Assembly: GCA_951230915.1 (NCBI GenBank)
Contig: OX579641.1
Span: 7,626,001-7,690,000 of the forward strand
Length of the DNA: 64,000 nt
DNA from: Antitrichia curtipendula
Taxonomy: Eukaryota; Streptophyta; Bryopsida; Hypnales; Leucodontaceae
Reading direction: 5' to 3'
Each line of letters starts with the position of its first letter. The first letter of the stretch is position 1. Under the pieces are notes generated by a model, which saw only the letters and a program-made list of their open reading frames with translations, was not told where the DNA came from and searched no databases. Below, one piece after another: positions 50,169 through 63,730 of this stretch. A program made the position numbers and the translations under genes.

Positions 50169-51938
50169 ACTTCAGGTTTTTTGAACGTCTCCAACTCCAT
50201 TACAGAGTTACACACTTCTTCCAGAGAATCTTAGGGTTTGTGAAACGGATTCCATTAGATTCACATCAAGGTCTCAAAAGGTAACTCTGAAGTCTTCAAC
50301 CTTCACGAATTCCATGTATATACGGGTTAATGAGAGTCACACAAAGCAGAGAGATTTCTCCATTACACAAAAGTCAACAATCATTGTACCTCGAAGATAA
50401 GAAATCACGTCACTCGGTGTACTAAGAACTTCACAGTTGCAGCCTCCGTTGATAAAAATGAGCAGTGTCACAACGAGTACGCAGAGAGATGTTGTGATGT
50501 AGCCAACCACATCAAGCAACATCTCCGTGGCATGAGATGACCATCGCCTCTGGGTCCGAGACCCACTCTTGAATTGCTCCAAACCGTCATCAACTCGCAC
50601 AATAGCATCCACTTCCGATTCTCAACACAATTGAACTCAAGTTTCACTGCCATAAATTGTTCCACGCGGAAATCGGGTCCACTGAATCCAAGGGCCCCAC
50701 TGACATGCAAATAAAAGCAGCACCTACGGCACTTCCAGGTTTGATGTTGCGATCATGGTGACTTGACAAAGTCTTAGTTCTGACTTGAAATTGTCTCTGT
50801 AAAATAAAAATCCCAGCACAAATTATACTCTGCCAACACACCTCAGTCTCCCTACTGAAACACTCAATTTCTCAAAATTCAACATAAAAAGCAGGTCATG
50901 GACACTCGCACTCTGCAGAGAATGCACAAGGACTCAACAAGGACTCTGTTTTGGCATCAGTAGCACCGTAAAAATCCTCTGTAAAACACAAACCCAACAC
51001 AAATTTTACTCTCCCAAGTAGCAACCCCTCCTTTCCTACTACTTGAAACACTCAACATCTCAACATTCAACATACGAAAGCAGCTGATGGCCACTCGCAC
51101 ACAGCATAAATGACAACCAATCAGAAACCCTAAAGGAGGTCTTTCACGCGACTGAGCGCAATAAAATTGCAAAAAACACTCTACGAATTCCACCTTCGAC
51201 AATTCTCTACCTCAAATTCCTGGAATTCGAAGCTCACAACCAAATTGAACTAGGTTTTCATTCTTGCCAGCGAAATTGTCGACTCCGATGAAATTATGAA
51301 GCTACACTACTGATTGCACCACACGTGACAATTCTGCTCAACGATCAATCGATCTCAGCAAAAAAACTCCGAAAGCAAGAAGCATCCGGTTTCGACGCTT
51401 GGACTGCGCACGAGCGGGGTTAAGGGATTGTTCATGAAAATCCTACGAGGAGTGTACTAACCAGATCGCACCCAGACGAAAAACGACGGCGAATCTCACC
51501 GCTGGCACAACAGTGTCAGAAGAAGAAGGCTCTGCGAAAATGCATTTCGGAGCGTGGGGCGCTGCTGCAGCACTAAGCTTAGGGCTTTGCAGATGGTGTA
51601 CAAGAGACGCTGCCTACGCAAGTGCTGTGCTTTGCCGTAGCATTCAAGGCTGGTGCACATGACTTCGTCTGCGAATGAACGAACGTTTCTCGTCTTCGTC
51701 CTCCTGAGGACGAACGAATGTGATGTTTCGACTGAAAGCGAACGGACGTTTCTTTGTTCCGTCCGGTCGTCCATTTGACACACAGATTTTCATATCGTCG
51801 CCTAAACTCACCGACGGACGTTCCAAAGTTGCGAGACATTCATCCTTATTTAAAGTACGTAGGTGACAGTGGTCTTATTGGTCCTGGGGTAACAGCACCT
51901 AAAATCGCCCCAAGAAGAGTTTGAGCATGGTTGATATT
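50169..51938. other. probable 5' UTR, leader intron and promoter of PLD zeta
   Basis: GC content rises between 51350 and 51840. On the minus strand there is a plausible leader donor near 51494 (GCG/GTGAGA) and an acceptor near 49611 (TTTGCAG/GTGATC). A small hairpin CGTCCTC-CTGAGGACG lies at 51697-51714. Short minus-strand ORFs at 51496-51839 overlap each other and are not called. Confidence 0.45.
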
Positions 51939-52485
51939 AAGGTAAACCTGCCTATGACAGGCAGAATGACTGATTTGTTGTATTGCCATTAGCAAAAATA
52001 ATCAAATGTTTTTCCTTACAAAGACACATGTGAGAAATGAAGAAAGCAACTGGAATTTTATTTTTTGGATAAAATATGAATTTTTTGTGAATTTTTGAAG
52101 TGTACTGTCCAATAAGACCAAAAGAGTCTATAGACTACCCCAAATCAGCAGAAAATTGTTTCCATGATGGTCATCTTCCCACCTAAAACAGTCATAACAT
52201 TTTCTAAGATGGCTACAAGACTTTCTAACATGGACATGACATGAAGAAATAAAAAAACTACTTTTTACTACTAGTTTTAGACTAGATTGGTATAAGTGTT
52301 CATAACAGTTACTAATAACTTCATAACCATATCCCAAGGCTTTGATAACAACTACAAATCAACCTTATGCAATCTTCATCCCATTTTTAAGAAAAAGTTT
52401 CTCATAGATTGATAAAAGACTGTAATGGGGGGGTTCAGTAGGTGCCTGTCATGGGTGGTTTGCCTGTCATAGGCAGGTTTACCTT
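51939..52485. mobile_element. mariner/Stowaway-like element with 25-bp perfect terminal repeats
   Basis: Left end AAGGTAAACCTGCCTATGAC-AGGCA; the right end at 52461-52485 is the exact reverse complement. Taking TA as target duplication (TA/AGGTAAACC ... GGTTTACCT/TA) fits Tc1/mariner-type insertion. The motif CCTGTCAT recurs inside the right end (52445). 547 bp with no transposase. Confidence 0.75.
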
Positions 52486-55400
52486 ACTGAACCACTAAAA
52501 GATTTTTGGGATCAAAACAAGACTGCAAGTTCTCGGGAGCTCTTGGACTACGAGGACAATGCTAACTTTTGCCAAATCAACCATCTAATGTAATCGCAAC
52601 CATGCCACATCAAATAATATTATTGAATTAATTATTTATTTATTTTTAATTAAATCATAATAATTTTTAAAAATAATTGTTTTATTACTTAAATATTATG
52701 ACTAGTTCACAACATAGAGAACAAGCCTAAAACGTCCCTCCCATGCCCTCAAATCCCTTCTAATATGTTAAAGCATCTACAATGCTTCCAATTTTTAAGA
52801 CAATAATGGAAAAAATAAAATATCAACTCCCAAAATACTTCCCAATGCAATCAACATTGGTTCATTTTTATTCCCAAGCCCGTCACGGCAATTCATCAAA
52901 ATATGAAGGGCTGTGACTTGGCTCATAATACAAAAATTTATTATTCTCATACCTTTTCCCACATTGTTATGTGTGCCAATCAATTCAACCTTCCCTTGTT
53001 TGCATGAAAAATCTTTTTTTTAAGGTAGAATCTTGTTATGTTCCTCTTTATATAATGCCCAAAAGTTCATTTGACATTTGGATTGTCGGCTTTGCATGGT
53101 GTCAATTTGTCCCAAAAAATAAATAGCATTGTGTAGGCCAAGCGGAATGCCTTGCCATTTGCCATTGTAGGGTTTGTTTCTTGAGTCTATATTGCAAATG
53201 CTCTTAAAGTTTTCATTGGATCCTATTTAAAAGGAAATTATAGATTCTTTTAGTATGCTTTGTATGGACATCATGTGAAGGAATCAAGAATTTCAAAATA
53301 TTGAAATTAAAGGAATTTGAAATTGACCTTACGTTCTCATAAATAGAGGTATATTTTAGATCAAAATCAATACAGTCAATTTAAAAACAAGTCGTAATTA
53401 GGTCCAATTTTCTTAACTCCTGAAGTTCCTTGCAAGCCAAAATGGATTTTGAATAATTTGGGCATTTAAAATGAAATATAAAATTTTATGACTTTTTCCT
53501 CCCTTTATTGAGATTAAAAAATAAATAAACTTTCCAAGGATCTAATTTTTATGAAGATCTAACAATTTGAAAAAAAAATTGTTTTGGTTTCGGATTCCAA
53601 CTCAAGCAAGGAGGATGCAACATTATTTTGCTTTGAAAATTTGCATACTTCATCCTAACTTGAGGCTTGACTCAAATATGAAGTTCCTTAGTCTTTTTTG
53701 CAAAGAAAATTTGAATTATAGGCTTTGCAAGCCCATTAAAGCCAGATTTTCAAATGCCTAGGGAGTCTTTGAAACAAAGCATTTTATTCCACTTTGCAAG
53801 CTTTGTTCTCATACATGCATTATCCTTAGATCTCCAATTTTTAAAGTGTAACCTTAGTATTAGTGAAGAATAAGACTCCATGATTATAAATTCTAAAAAA
53901 TGAATAAAATTTGGATAATGACCTTTTTCTTGAGAATATTGGATTTTATAAATTTTGGGAGTATTGTAGGGGTTAATAGAAAATGAGGTATTTGAGCACT
54001 AAGCAATGGTGCAAGATTTGGGTTCCAAGGCTTATGTATAGCTTTGGCACCAAGATTAAACACTATTGGTTTGTGCTCAAACCACCCCTCTCTTCTAAAG
54101 TGATAATTGCAAGCATCAAACCTAATTAAGACAAGATTTAGCACTCATCAAAGTCATTATAATTGTAATAGAGATACAAGCCATGTTGAAGAGGGCTTGG
54201 AACCAAGTCTTAAAATAAAATCCAACTTGACCAATGACAATACTTAGAATTGTTTATTTTCATGGCTTAGTCATACATATTTTGCAAACCGTGATTAATG
54301 ATAGTACATAGAATTAGTTATTTTCTTGACTTGGTGACACATACTAAGCAAACCCGCTAATAACATACATTCACATCCTCAACGAATTGTCAAGGCATCA
54401 AATTCATCTTGTGAACTTACAATATGAGAACAACTAGACAACATGGTTGTAGCAAGATTTATAGTGTGATTAAAGCACCACACCATTATATTTCAAAAGT
54501 CATGTGCCAAGTGGGTGATGAAGGGATCATAGGACGTTTACACATACTTACAAGTGAGTCAAGTCATTTGACCAATAAATATTTCACTTTTTCATTTATA
54601 CATACTCATAAGACAAACTATTCTATATCGAGTTCTATATAAATACTTTTAGAGTATTTTGCCTTGTGGCATGGCCATGTAGAGTGAAAATCTTTCATGC
54701 GATAGAGTTTTTTTTAAAGATTGTTTGCTAGGTCGCTAAATGTACTTTATTAGGCTTATTAAGGGAGCTTTGCTATTCATTGTGAAAATTTACTCTCTTG
54801 CATGTAGGTTAAAGTTCAAATTTTGCTAAAATAAGGTGATCTTGGTCTTGACTCACTGATGAACTTACACATCTAAATGCCTTGTTATCAAGTACAATTT
54901 GAGTGAGGAGCTCATTGGATTCCCATCGTGGCACTAAAGATTGGCTCACTAAGTCCAATTTGCCAACAAGATCCTTAGTCATGAGTAGCTAAAATAGTAG
55001 TTATTTGCCTTGTTGGCAGTGCTTCGTTGGCCTTACGCTTGGAACAACAAGCTATTTTTGCCCCAACCAAATCTAATGTAGTCAAGAGACCAATTCATGA
55101 AAAATATATTCAATATTTGGGCACGTTGTAAAGATGCAAGGACCTACAAGCATAGAGTTATGAACATTGGATTTGAAAAAGCCATTCAAATCTTGTCTTT
55201 TGGTGCATCTATGGTAGGGATTGAAAAGAAGCCAAAGCATGCCTTAAGCCACTATGGCCAAATGTGGTGCATAATGGTGTGAATATTCTTAATTAGGGCA
55301 CAATATAATGAAGATCAACCAATTATTTTTTGAATATGCATTCCTTTGTAATGTAGAATTTTGTTTGTAGAACTCCAAACTATTCACAAAGAGGAAATAT

Positions 55401-57239
55401 AGTCACAAATTATCCATCTGATATAAGTTAACAACTCTAAATCAAGACTAACTCGACATTATTCAAAATTAGATGCTTAGTCCCCAAATGCCCTAGATGA
55501 CATTTTGTGTCCTTTGGGTGATTTTAGGAAGGCCTCAAGGATGAAAAAAAAGTTTATTCATTCAATTTTGGAGTTGCCTGAATCCAATTTCAATGAAAGA
55601 TGTTGTATACTTTCTCCTTGTGATGTTTTTTGACTTTCCTACACTAAAAAATGACAATCCATGGATCACCATGTAGTATATTTTGGCAATTTGTGCTCCT
55701 TTTTTTGAATCTAAATGTAAGCCATAAAAATGATCTTTTTGAATTTGAGACCAACTAATGAAATGAATCTTATCAAGTCTAGTTTTTCGCTCTAATTTGA
55801 AATTTTGAAAAATCCTAATGTGAATATTTTATTGCAATTTGAACTTTGGATCTATTACCATGGAGTGTTGATGTCTTAATTTTAGAATGACATGATAAAA
55901 AATTTACACCATGGTGTTTTATACTATAGTATCTCATTTACCTATGAAGAAAATTTCATAATTTTTTGACAAAATTTGTATTTAATATGACAAAAATTCA
56001 CTTTTTATTCAAAAATTTACAAGTATTTTAAAGTTTTACAAATAAATCTAAATTTTTTATGACTTAGAAAAGACATGTAATTATATCTTTGAAAATAAAT
56101 ACAAAGAATTGCATTTATATATGGTTGGAGAATGGAAGCATACAAGGTTTTTAAAAGTGGTAATAGGCCCATTCTTTCATGGTTAGACATCCAATGATTT
56201 CTCTTATGGCAAAACTTTCTTAGCTTTGAAAAATTTGGACCTATACAATCTAGTCTATCCAAGTATCCCCCTAGTAAAATGAGGACAAAGAAAGGTTGAT
56301 TAGTCCCAAGAAAAAACACCCCTTTAATCCCTAAAAGTCCACACATCCAAAAAATGGATGCACCTTGGTCAACTTTGATTGCAACTTTCAAAGTAATTAC
56401 TTTTGAGATTTCATTTAAATTAAGAAAATGAAGCTTGACAAGTTTTGTCCCTACTCCATTTCAAAATTTTGAAAAATGTCAAAAATTGAAAGAGTTAATG
56501 CAATTGAAAGCTCCTCATATTAGAATCCAAATAACACAATAGGTGTGTGTTTTATTCATATTTTTTTTCTTTAATTAATTTTAAATTTTAAATACAAATA
56601 ATGTTGTTCATTATGTCCTTCATTTATGAAAAAAATTATAGATTATTCTAATATATATTATGATTGATATAATTTAATTTCCACCTTTAGCTTTAAAAAA
56701 GCAAAATAATTTTATTTTTCCATTAAAATTATTGAAAAAAACAAGATAAATAGAAAATGCATTTTTCCACTAGTAAAATATATTAAAATTTTATACTTCT
56801 ATTAAATAAAAGGATAAATTTGGTTTGATAGTTGAATTTGACTTCAAGGTCTTTGTTGTGGTTGTTTTGGGTGTAAAAATAAAAATAATCAATTAAAATA
56901 ATTTCACACTAATCTCCATTGCTACTTGTACAATGGATCAAGTCCTTTAGGGATTAAGCTAGATAACTACTTCTAGCTCCTCTAATATCTCAATGCTGAA
57001 AAAATATTTTTTTGGAAAAATAAAGATTCATTAAGTATAAGAGATATTCTTTTTTAGAGTGAATAGTACTCTATTCACAGATGGAATTTAATCTTATGTC
57101 AAGATTATTACAAGAATGTTTTTGCTTATGCTTATTGAACTCGTGTATCTAAAATGGGGTTAGTAACTTCAATTTTGATCTTGGTGATTGATGCAACCCT
57201 ATCACCATAGTAGTCAATCAAAATTTATGAGATTCTAAA
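52486..57239. other. AT-rich intergenic DNA without a recognised gene
   Basis: 55640-56000 is a diverged copy of 33-425. Other stretches (53040-53760, 54800-55290) read like decayed coding DNA with many stops, but no family can be named. Confidence 0.5.
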
Positions 57240-57468
57240 TTAACCCATAAACGACCATGAGGGTGTTTTTCAGCCAATGAATGACAAAGAATCTCTCCAT
57301 GCACAATGAAAGTGCAACTATTCATCCTCCAAATTTTGTGTGAAAAGGGGAGGTCTTCTATAATAGTTTGACTTCCAATGAGTATTTTTTCATTTTTTAA
57401 AGTCAACAATTCACATGATATCAAAACAAATAATTTCCACCATGACTAGCTTGTCATTTAAGGATTAA
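57240..57468. mobile_element. TTAA-bounded MITE
   Basis: TTAACCCATAAACGACC at the left, TTGTCATTTAAGGATTAA at the right (TTAATCCTTAAATGAC on the other strand); 229 bp. Matches 39466-39683 in the same orientation, and 30659-30765 and 19515-19640 in reverse. Confidence 0.7.
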
Positions 57469-58189
57469 ATGTACAACTAAAAATAGAAACTAATCAATAT
57501 GAGATCACCTTGTGGATGCTAATTTGGCAAAGCATCACAAGGGTGGTTAACTTAGCTGTACAACGTCACAATCCCCTCTTCACTTGTTGACATGGTAGCT
57601 GTAGTGTTTCATTCCATCCATAATTAAAAACCTTTTTCAACTCAAAAGATAGTGATGCAGAGGCAAATGCCAAAAAATGTTTGAATGATTTAGTGCATGT
57701 AAAGAATAGGTAGAAAAAACTTATCTAAAAATATTCTACATGCCAAATTATAATTTGAAAAGATAGATCTATGACATCACCCTATCTTCTCTTTTCTTGC
57801 ACTATCCACTTGATAACACAACAAGGGTTTGAAGCCTTTCCTTGATGCTTCAATTTTTTTTTGTCAATTCAACTTAATGGTCCACTAAGACTTGAAGATT
57901 TTGTTGATAGATTTTCGGAGTTCTTCTTCTCTCACTCTTGATTCCCTCCTTCATTTTGGTTTTGTCTCAATATTCAAACAACATACTTTTGTTGCTTTTG
58001 GTTCTATGTTTCAACAAAGGTTTATAACTATTGGCACAATTTTTCACTACAATTTTGTAGGTTTTGTTGATAGATCTTTGCTCTCATGTCATTGTCCACT
58101 TCCCTTTCTTATAAATCATCCATTTGGATTTTGTCACTTGTGGTTTAATGCTTTAGCATTGTCATGTGAATAATGATTATAATACAAAA

Positions 58190-58720
58190 AATATCGAGTG
58201 ATAGAAATCTACGTCAAATATGAAAGCAAAATTCAAACAATAATTTATAAAATCAACACTCTCAAGAATTAGATACAAGATATAAACACACACACAAGGC
58301 GAGTTATCTCTCTCTTCTTGGAGGAAGAATCCAATAGTGCAAATACAAGAGAAAGTGAAGTTATATTAAAAAGTAAATCCCATAGCTAAGCAATTTCCAA
58401 CAACAAGTTTTCTCTCAAAACACCCAGAAGATTCAATGTGGCAAAAAATATAAAGTCAAAGGAGCCTCACAACCTAAGTACTTCAAAGCCTAAGTATTCC
58501 AAATCCTAGTGGACAAGAATAAAGACTTAACTTCTCCATAAATAATAACTTAATTTCTACATGAAGTGCAACCTAAGTTAAAGTCTCAAATAGCCTAAGA
58601 TTCCCAAACAAGACTAAACTACATAAAATAATGTATTTTAACAAACTACATCTATATAACATGGTATTGCATCTAATGTTATGTCGCATAACAATTGTTG
58701 TGAAAATGAACATCATAATA
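58190..58720. repeat. direct repeat A (possible LTR remnant)
   Basis: Shares with 60770-61095 plus 61949-62045: AGTGCAAAT(A/G)CAAGA, AATCCCATAG/AACACCATATG, CATCACAACCTAAGTACT, AAGTCTCAAATAGCCTAAG and ATTCCCAAACAAGACTAAAC. Ends near ACATGGTATTGCATC; the sister copy ends CGTGGTATCGCACA, similar to the TGGTATC primer site of plant Copia elements. The LTR interpretation is tentative. Confidence 0.5.
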
Positions 58721-61095
58721 CACAACAAATCAAGAGATATAGACCTACATCAAATGTGAAAGAAAAATCCAACAAGCATACATAAAAACAACACTCTCAA
58801 GTGCCCTCTTAGCTAGCAATGTCGCATCGGCAAGCAGCTAGGACTACACAAAAAGATGTAGTTGGATTCAAATGCCATGATGAAATATATGTAAAACAAC
58901 TCTCTACATCTAAATTGAAGTCATGGGTCAACCGACATGTGCAAAAGTGAATGCATAATGGTATGACAAAAAATTGTAGTTTAGGTGCAATAGTAAGCCC
59001 CATCCTTAATTGTCTTATACAAGTTTTTGATCCTAATTCTCCATGACAATCTCCAATCCAAATTTCAATACTTTATATTATGTATCTAATGCCTAATTAA
59101 TCCAAATGGTATTAATATCATCATGAGTCTAAATGTTTTGGTTCCCTTGACATCTTCAACATCTGTCCAAAGACGTAGCATGACATAAAGATCTTTGACA
59201 ACAAGGGCAAATTCAATCTTTTAAAGGCAAGAATGATAAGGGTGGAGTCAAACATGTCATATGCTAACTATATTGATACTAGTCACATAATAACATAGTA
59301 GCTACACCTTTCTTTTCTTCACAAACATAACATAGAAGAACGTTGGGAACCATTGCATGAGTGGCATTAGGTCCGTAAATAGATTATACCGAAGGTCATT
59401 CAAGCCCTAACTTACTCCATCACATAGATGACCTTGGCAAGACCATCCAACAATAACTAAATCAATATGGCCCGACCTCCTCAAATCTTCACCACTATTA
59501 AAAGTGACATCCCTAGGAAGTTGGCCAAAACAATTGTGGGTGGAAGAAGTAGGCAATTGCTTAAGATAGATAACCTTTGAAATGATGTCAAACTACTTGG
59601 TTGAATACAAATCCATTATTACATAGACGTATCGTCTCACTCTAAGCCAAGTCTCCAAAATTGTTGTCAAACTAGTGCCAATACCCACAAGAGCTCCATA
59701 TAATCCCTTGAGGCGATAATCATCAATTAATAGGTTGGGCAAATGAAGATAGAGATGAAGTTGAAGAGACTTGTAAAGGTCCTAGAGATGCTACAATTTG
59801 AAGGGAATGCTAAGATGACTCTTGACAAGTGCCCCAATTAAGGTGGACATGGATCTTTGAGGTGCCAAGCAAAATCTCTAAAAGTGACAAATCACATTGT
59901 TCTATTGCATTGCAAATATATTCAAAAGTTTTCTTCAACATAACTAGTGTACATGGCAGATTTGTTGCAAAATCATTGCATCCAAATGTAGTCTTTATTG
60001 ACATAGTCATAGTACTTGCTGCAAATACTATAGGAATGAATTATTTTTTTCCATTACTATAAGACCAACCCAGTCTGATCCATGTTTCCTCAATTCAATT
60101 ATCTAAACCAAAATTGAGTGGAATAAGTGCTTATTAATAAACTAATGTCATTGTTGGTAGCATTTGTAACAACACATCTAATAGATAAGTGAGAATAAAT
60201 AGGTCATGTCTTCATATAAATAAGACACAAAGGTTCCTTGATATAACCTATTGCATGCTCCATACCCCCTATTGAGGTTATTATAGTAAATGGACAAGGC
60301 TTTAAGTTTGTTGCTATTAGATTAAGACTCTCAACAAATATTTAGCCAATCGTGATCAATTGAGCATCTAAATCCATCATAATTCTCGGTGACGTGGCAC
60401 AAACAGTATAATTATCTATGCATGAAACAAAAAATATAACAATGTCAGTACCAAATGTACAACTCTAGGTTGTGAACTTTGATGCTCTCAATCAAACCTC
60501 AAACAAACATTTGCAAGATAGGTTGCTACAAGAGGCATGTCTAGAGATGGAAATGTTAAAGGATGACTATTAGTATGCTCTTCAAAAGCATCAATGGCCT
60601 CAATTACAAGCTTAGCTTGCAATCTAACTAACCCTTCAAAGTCTTCAACTAGAAGCATGTCAACAACGGCTTGGGAAACATGAAGAGATATCATATCTAT
60701 TGTACCTTCCAACATTTTCCCAACCAAATGAAAAATTTCAACAAGCTTAAAGTTACTAATTTAAAAGAAGAAGTTTCTCTGACGAGTGAATAGATACAAG
60801 ATCTAAACACATACAAAACAAATTACTTCTCATTGCACAAAAGATTTTCCAAGAGTGCAAATGCAAGACAAAGTAAAACTTTATTCATTGAAGGCAAACA
60901 CCATATGTTCCAAGCAAACTCTAACAACAAAATAACTCTCTCTCTCTCTTTCAGAACACCTATAAGATTTGACTTGGCAAATAATGCTAAGTCTAGGAAA
61001 CATCACAACCTAAGTACTCCAAACCCTGGATGGTTAAAACAAAGAGTTAATTTTTGCATGCAATGCCACTCAAGATGAAGTCTCAAATAGCCTAA

Positions 61096-61948
61096 GAGCA
61101 TCCCCACTTCAGCTCAACAAGTGACTCAAACTAGGCAAATGGCCATGCCCAGCTATAATGCGTGCTCCACGGCAGGCACACCAAGTCCCAGAGAGTGGCC
61201 GGGCATGACAGAAAATGGAGAGCGGGTGGGAAAATAGTGTTTGTTCCCTGTGGCTGGGTATGTAAGAGGACACATGAATCGAGGTATTGAGCGCACGTTT
61301 TCAAGAACACCATATTCATTATTTTGGGAGATTGGGAACCTCTAAAAATAATGCGTGTTTTTGAGGTGACCTAAATATTCAGCTTGATTCAAGCTGAATT
61401 TGCCCAAATTCAGCTCGATTTGAGCTGAAATGTGTAAATTTAGGTCAAATTGAGCTAAATTTGCACAAATTCAAGTCGAATGGAGCTGAATTTGGGCAAA
61501 TTCAGCTTGAATCAAGCTGAATTTGAAAAAAAAAAAATAATGAAAAAAACAACCAACCTCCCAAAATCTTGGAAATCTCCGAATATAATGAATATGGTGT
61601 TCAAGCAGGTTTCCAGTACCAACAGCACTGTGAAACGAGAAAGTGAAGCACTTCAACTAAATTTCAGCAACTTCATTCGACTGGAAGAGTTTGCTAATGA
61701 AGACGCCTAGGCTAGTGGCTTCAAAGGAGAAGAAACCCCAGAACAAGCTCTGACAATGTGACTTCATGCTGACTTCGTGCGCATAGGGCGACGTGCAATT
61801 CTTGAGCAATGGGCCTGTCACACTTGTAGTGTGGGGTTCACCGTGTTCCTGTGGACCACACTCCCTTCCTACGAGCCGGACGCATTTCTCCAACACTCCA
61901 AAGAGCCACTTGGAGTGTCTTTTTGCCTAGGCAGCTGTGGGGATGCTC
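61096..61948. mobile_element. 853-bp Harbinger-like non-autonomous element
   Basis: Perfect 12-bp ends GAGCATCCCCAC ... GTGGGGATGCTC with TAA on both sides (61093-61095, 61949-61951). The empty site is preserved at 58591-58600 (TAGCCTAAGATTCCC). A 3-bp TWA duplication and GAGCATC-type ends fit PIF/Harbinger MITEs. It is GC-richer than its surroundings. Inside, 61305-61340 is inverted at 61550-61595 (GAACACCATATTCATTAT), enclosing a cluster of palindromes built on TTCAGCTTGATTCAAGCTGAA. Confidence 0.85.
61379..61525. repeat. cluster of short palindromes
   Basis: Six to seven variants of TCAGCTTGA/TCAAGCTGA within 150 bp, spaced about 20-25 bp and separated by TTTGCCCAAAT or TTTGCACAAAT. This is the hairpin core of the Harbinger-like element. 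Confidence 0.75.
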
Positions 61949-62389
61949 TAAGATTCCCAAACAAGACTAAACTACATAAAATCATATAGTTTATCATACT
62001 TCATCTATCTAACGTGGTATCGCACATAATGCCATGTCAAAAGATAGCATAGTTTTGTGATAACTACCTTGGTGTTCCAAAATAAATTTGCAAACTACGC
62101 ATAGCGCTAAATTCTTAGCCCTGCCTTTCTCTTAGTTTTCATTCTCCATCTTACTTTTTTTGTAATATAAACTTTAATTTTTTGAATTTTGGCTCAATGT
62201 TTTAGTAAACTTTTGTAGATTATGTAAGTTTTGTTAATGACTTTCTTGTCTAGTCTATCACTTTCCATTTATTTTGTATATGTGCATTATGTAGGCAAAA
62301 TAGTATTAAAATAATAATTATTTGGAATATTCAAATATGTTTTTTTTGTACAATAATGAAGTATGCAATTCTACACAAAGCTTCATCAT

Positions 62390-62705
62390 GTATCAATGAC
62401 TCTCCATAACTTTCTCATTAATAGTTCAAATGGAATGAATCAAATCTTTTCATACAAACCAAAGTATTTTCTATGAGAAACAGTGTTTAAAAAAATTTAT
62501 TTTGAATTTTTGTGATTTTTTTGTGATTCCTAATAAACTATTTTTTGAGCTGAGTATGTCATAATTTTTTTTCCAGACACTAATTGGAATAAAATTATAT
62601 TCTCCAAAAGCTAGTGTGTTTTCCTATCTTCAAAAAAAAATTTAGAAAACCAAGTCAAAAATTAAGATCATAGAAACCTTACATTATCTCCTAAGGGGAC
62701 ACTTG
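62390..62705. mobile_element. MITE, reversed copy of the 20212/36505 family
   Basis: On the minus strand it reads CTTAGGAGATAAT..., GGGCCAAGTGTCCCC, AACACACTAGCTTTTGGAGA and ATAATTTTATTCC, in the same order as 36520-36690. Borders are approximate. Confidence 0.45.
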
Positions 62706-63099
62706 GCCCAGGGAAGGTCATTTTTTAAGGGCTCTGACCCACCATGTTACGTTGAATTCAATTTTACGTCAAATGTTATAGAAGATACATTGCATTAGAA
62801 AAGACAAAGGCACAAAATCAATGATTTTTTTCATTATTTTTAGGCAAAGCACAAAGTGAAGTATAATGGAGTGGTGAAGCTATTTTCATTCATTGACATG
62901 GACAAAACATGCAAAAGGTGGATGAAAACACATGTATTCATCCCAAGGTGTATGAATTCATCTGCATTAGAGCAATATTGCCTTTAGATTATATAGCAAT
63001 TGAGTGATTTCATCCATTGAAAATAGGAAAATCCATCTCTCAATATTCCCTCAAAAAAATTTGAATAGTTATTGAATGATAAATTGCCCTTCCAATACT

Positions 63100-63190
63100 A
63101 CCTACAATAGTCTAGTGGTAGAAGCTTTTTTTAAAGAGCTCATGCTTTAGGAGTGTTAGAGGGACGTTACTTGCTCTCCACCCTTGCTTT
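63100..63190 (+). repeat. tRNA-like (SINE) fragment
   Basis: TAGTCTAGTGGTAGAAGC closely resembles a tRNA A box and D arm. The downstream part cannot be folded into a full tRNA, and no clear B box is present, so it is not a functional tRNA gene. Confidence 0.35.
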
Positions 63191-63730
63191 ATGCAACATA
63201 GTACAAATTAATGTAAATTTTTTAGCCTCTCATCATAAAAGTTAGGTTAGATTATTTTAAGGCCATTTTGATAGCAGAGACCATTTCAGTGTCATTTTTC
63301 TAATCACTTTGATATTGAGTTGGCATGGAAGTTAGCACCAAATTATCTTTGTAATGTTTTGATGCACCATATTTACATGCCTTGAAGTTCCTAATGCTAG
63401 CCATATCGCACATATGGTGATGGTTTGTAAGATAAAGACACCATCCTATATTATTTAAAACTACATTTTTCTATTTTTTGTTTTATAATTTACTACAATA
63501 AGAAAGATTTTGCAAATTTCTAATCCTCTCTTGGATGGATTAAATATAGGCAAAATGCATTAAAAAAAACCCCACCAAATTTTCTATGCACTTAGCGTGA
63601 AGGCCCGAGGGAGGTTGGATTTTTGCCTCCAAAAGTTACACTAGAGGTAGTCACACATTTTTTGCTCTGCACTTAGAGAACAAAGACGTAGCGGCTCAGG
63701 GTTGGCTTCATCTTAACCCTCTACCACAAA

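Larger units (their letters stand above)
60770..62045. repeat. direct repeat B, split by the Harbinger-like element
   Basis: Second copy of the repeat at 58190-58720, with a (CT)n run at 60940-60953. It is interrupted at 61096-61948. Between the two copies (58720-60770) are only short minus-strand ORFs without recognised domains. Confidence 0.55.

Noticed and set aside
58720..60770. Copia-type retrotransposon with coding region
   Set aside because: The flanking direct repeats and TGGTATC-like sites suggest LTRs, but no gag, integrase or reverse transcriptase motif is readable between them.
63100..63190. functional tRNA gene
   Set aside because: Only the A-box/D-arm part is tRNA-like; anticodon and T arms cannot be formed.
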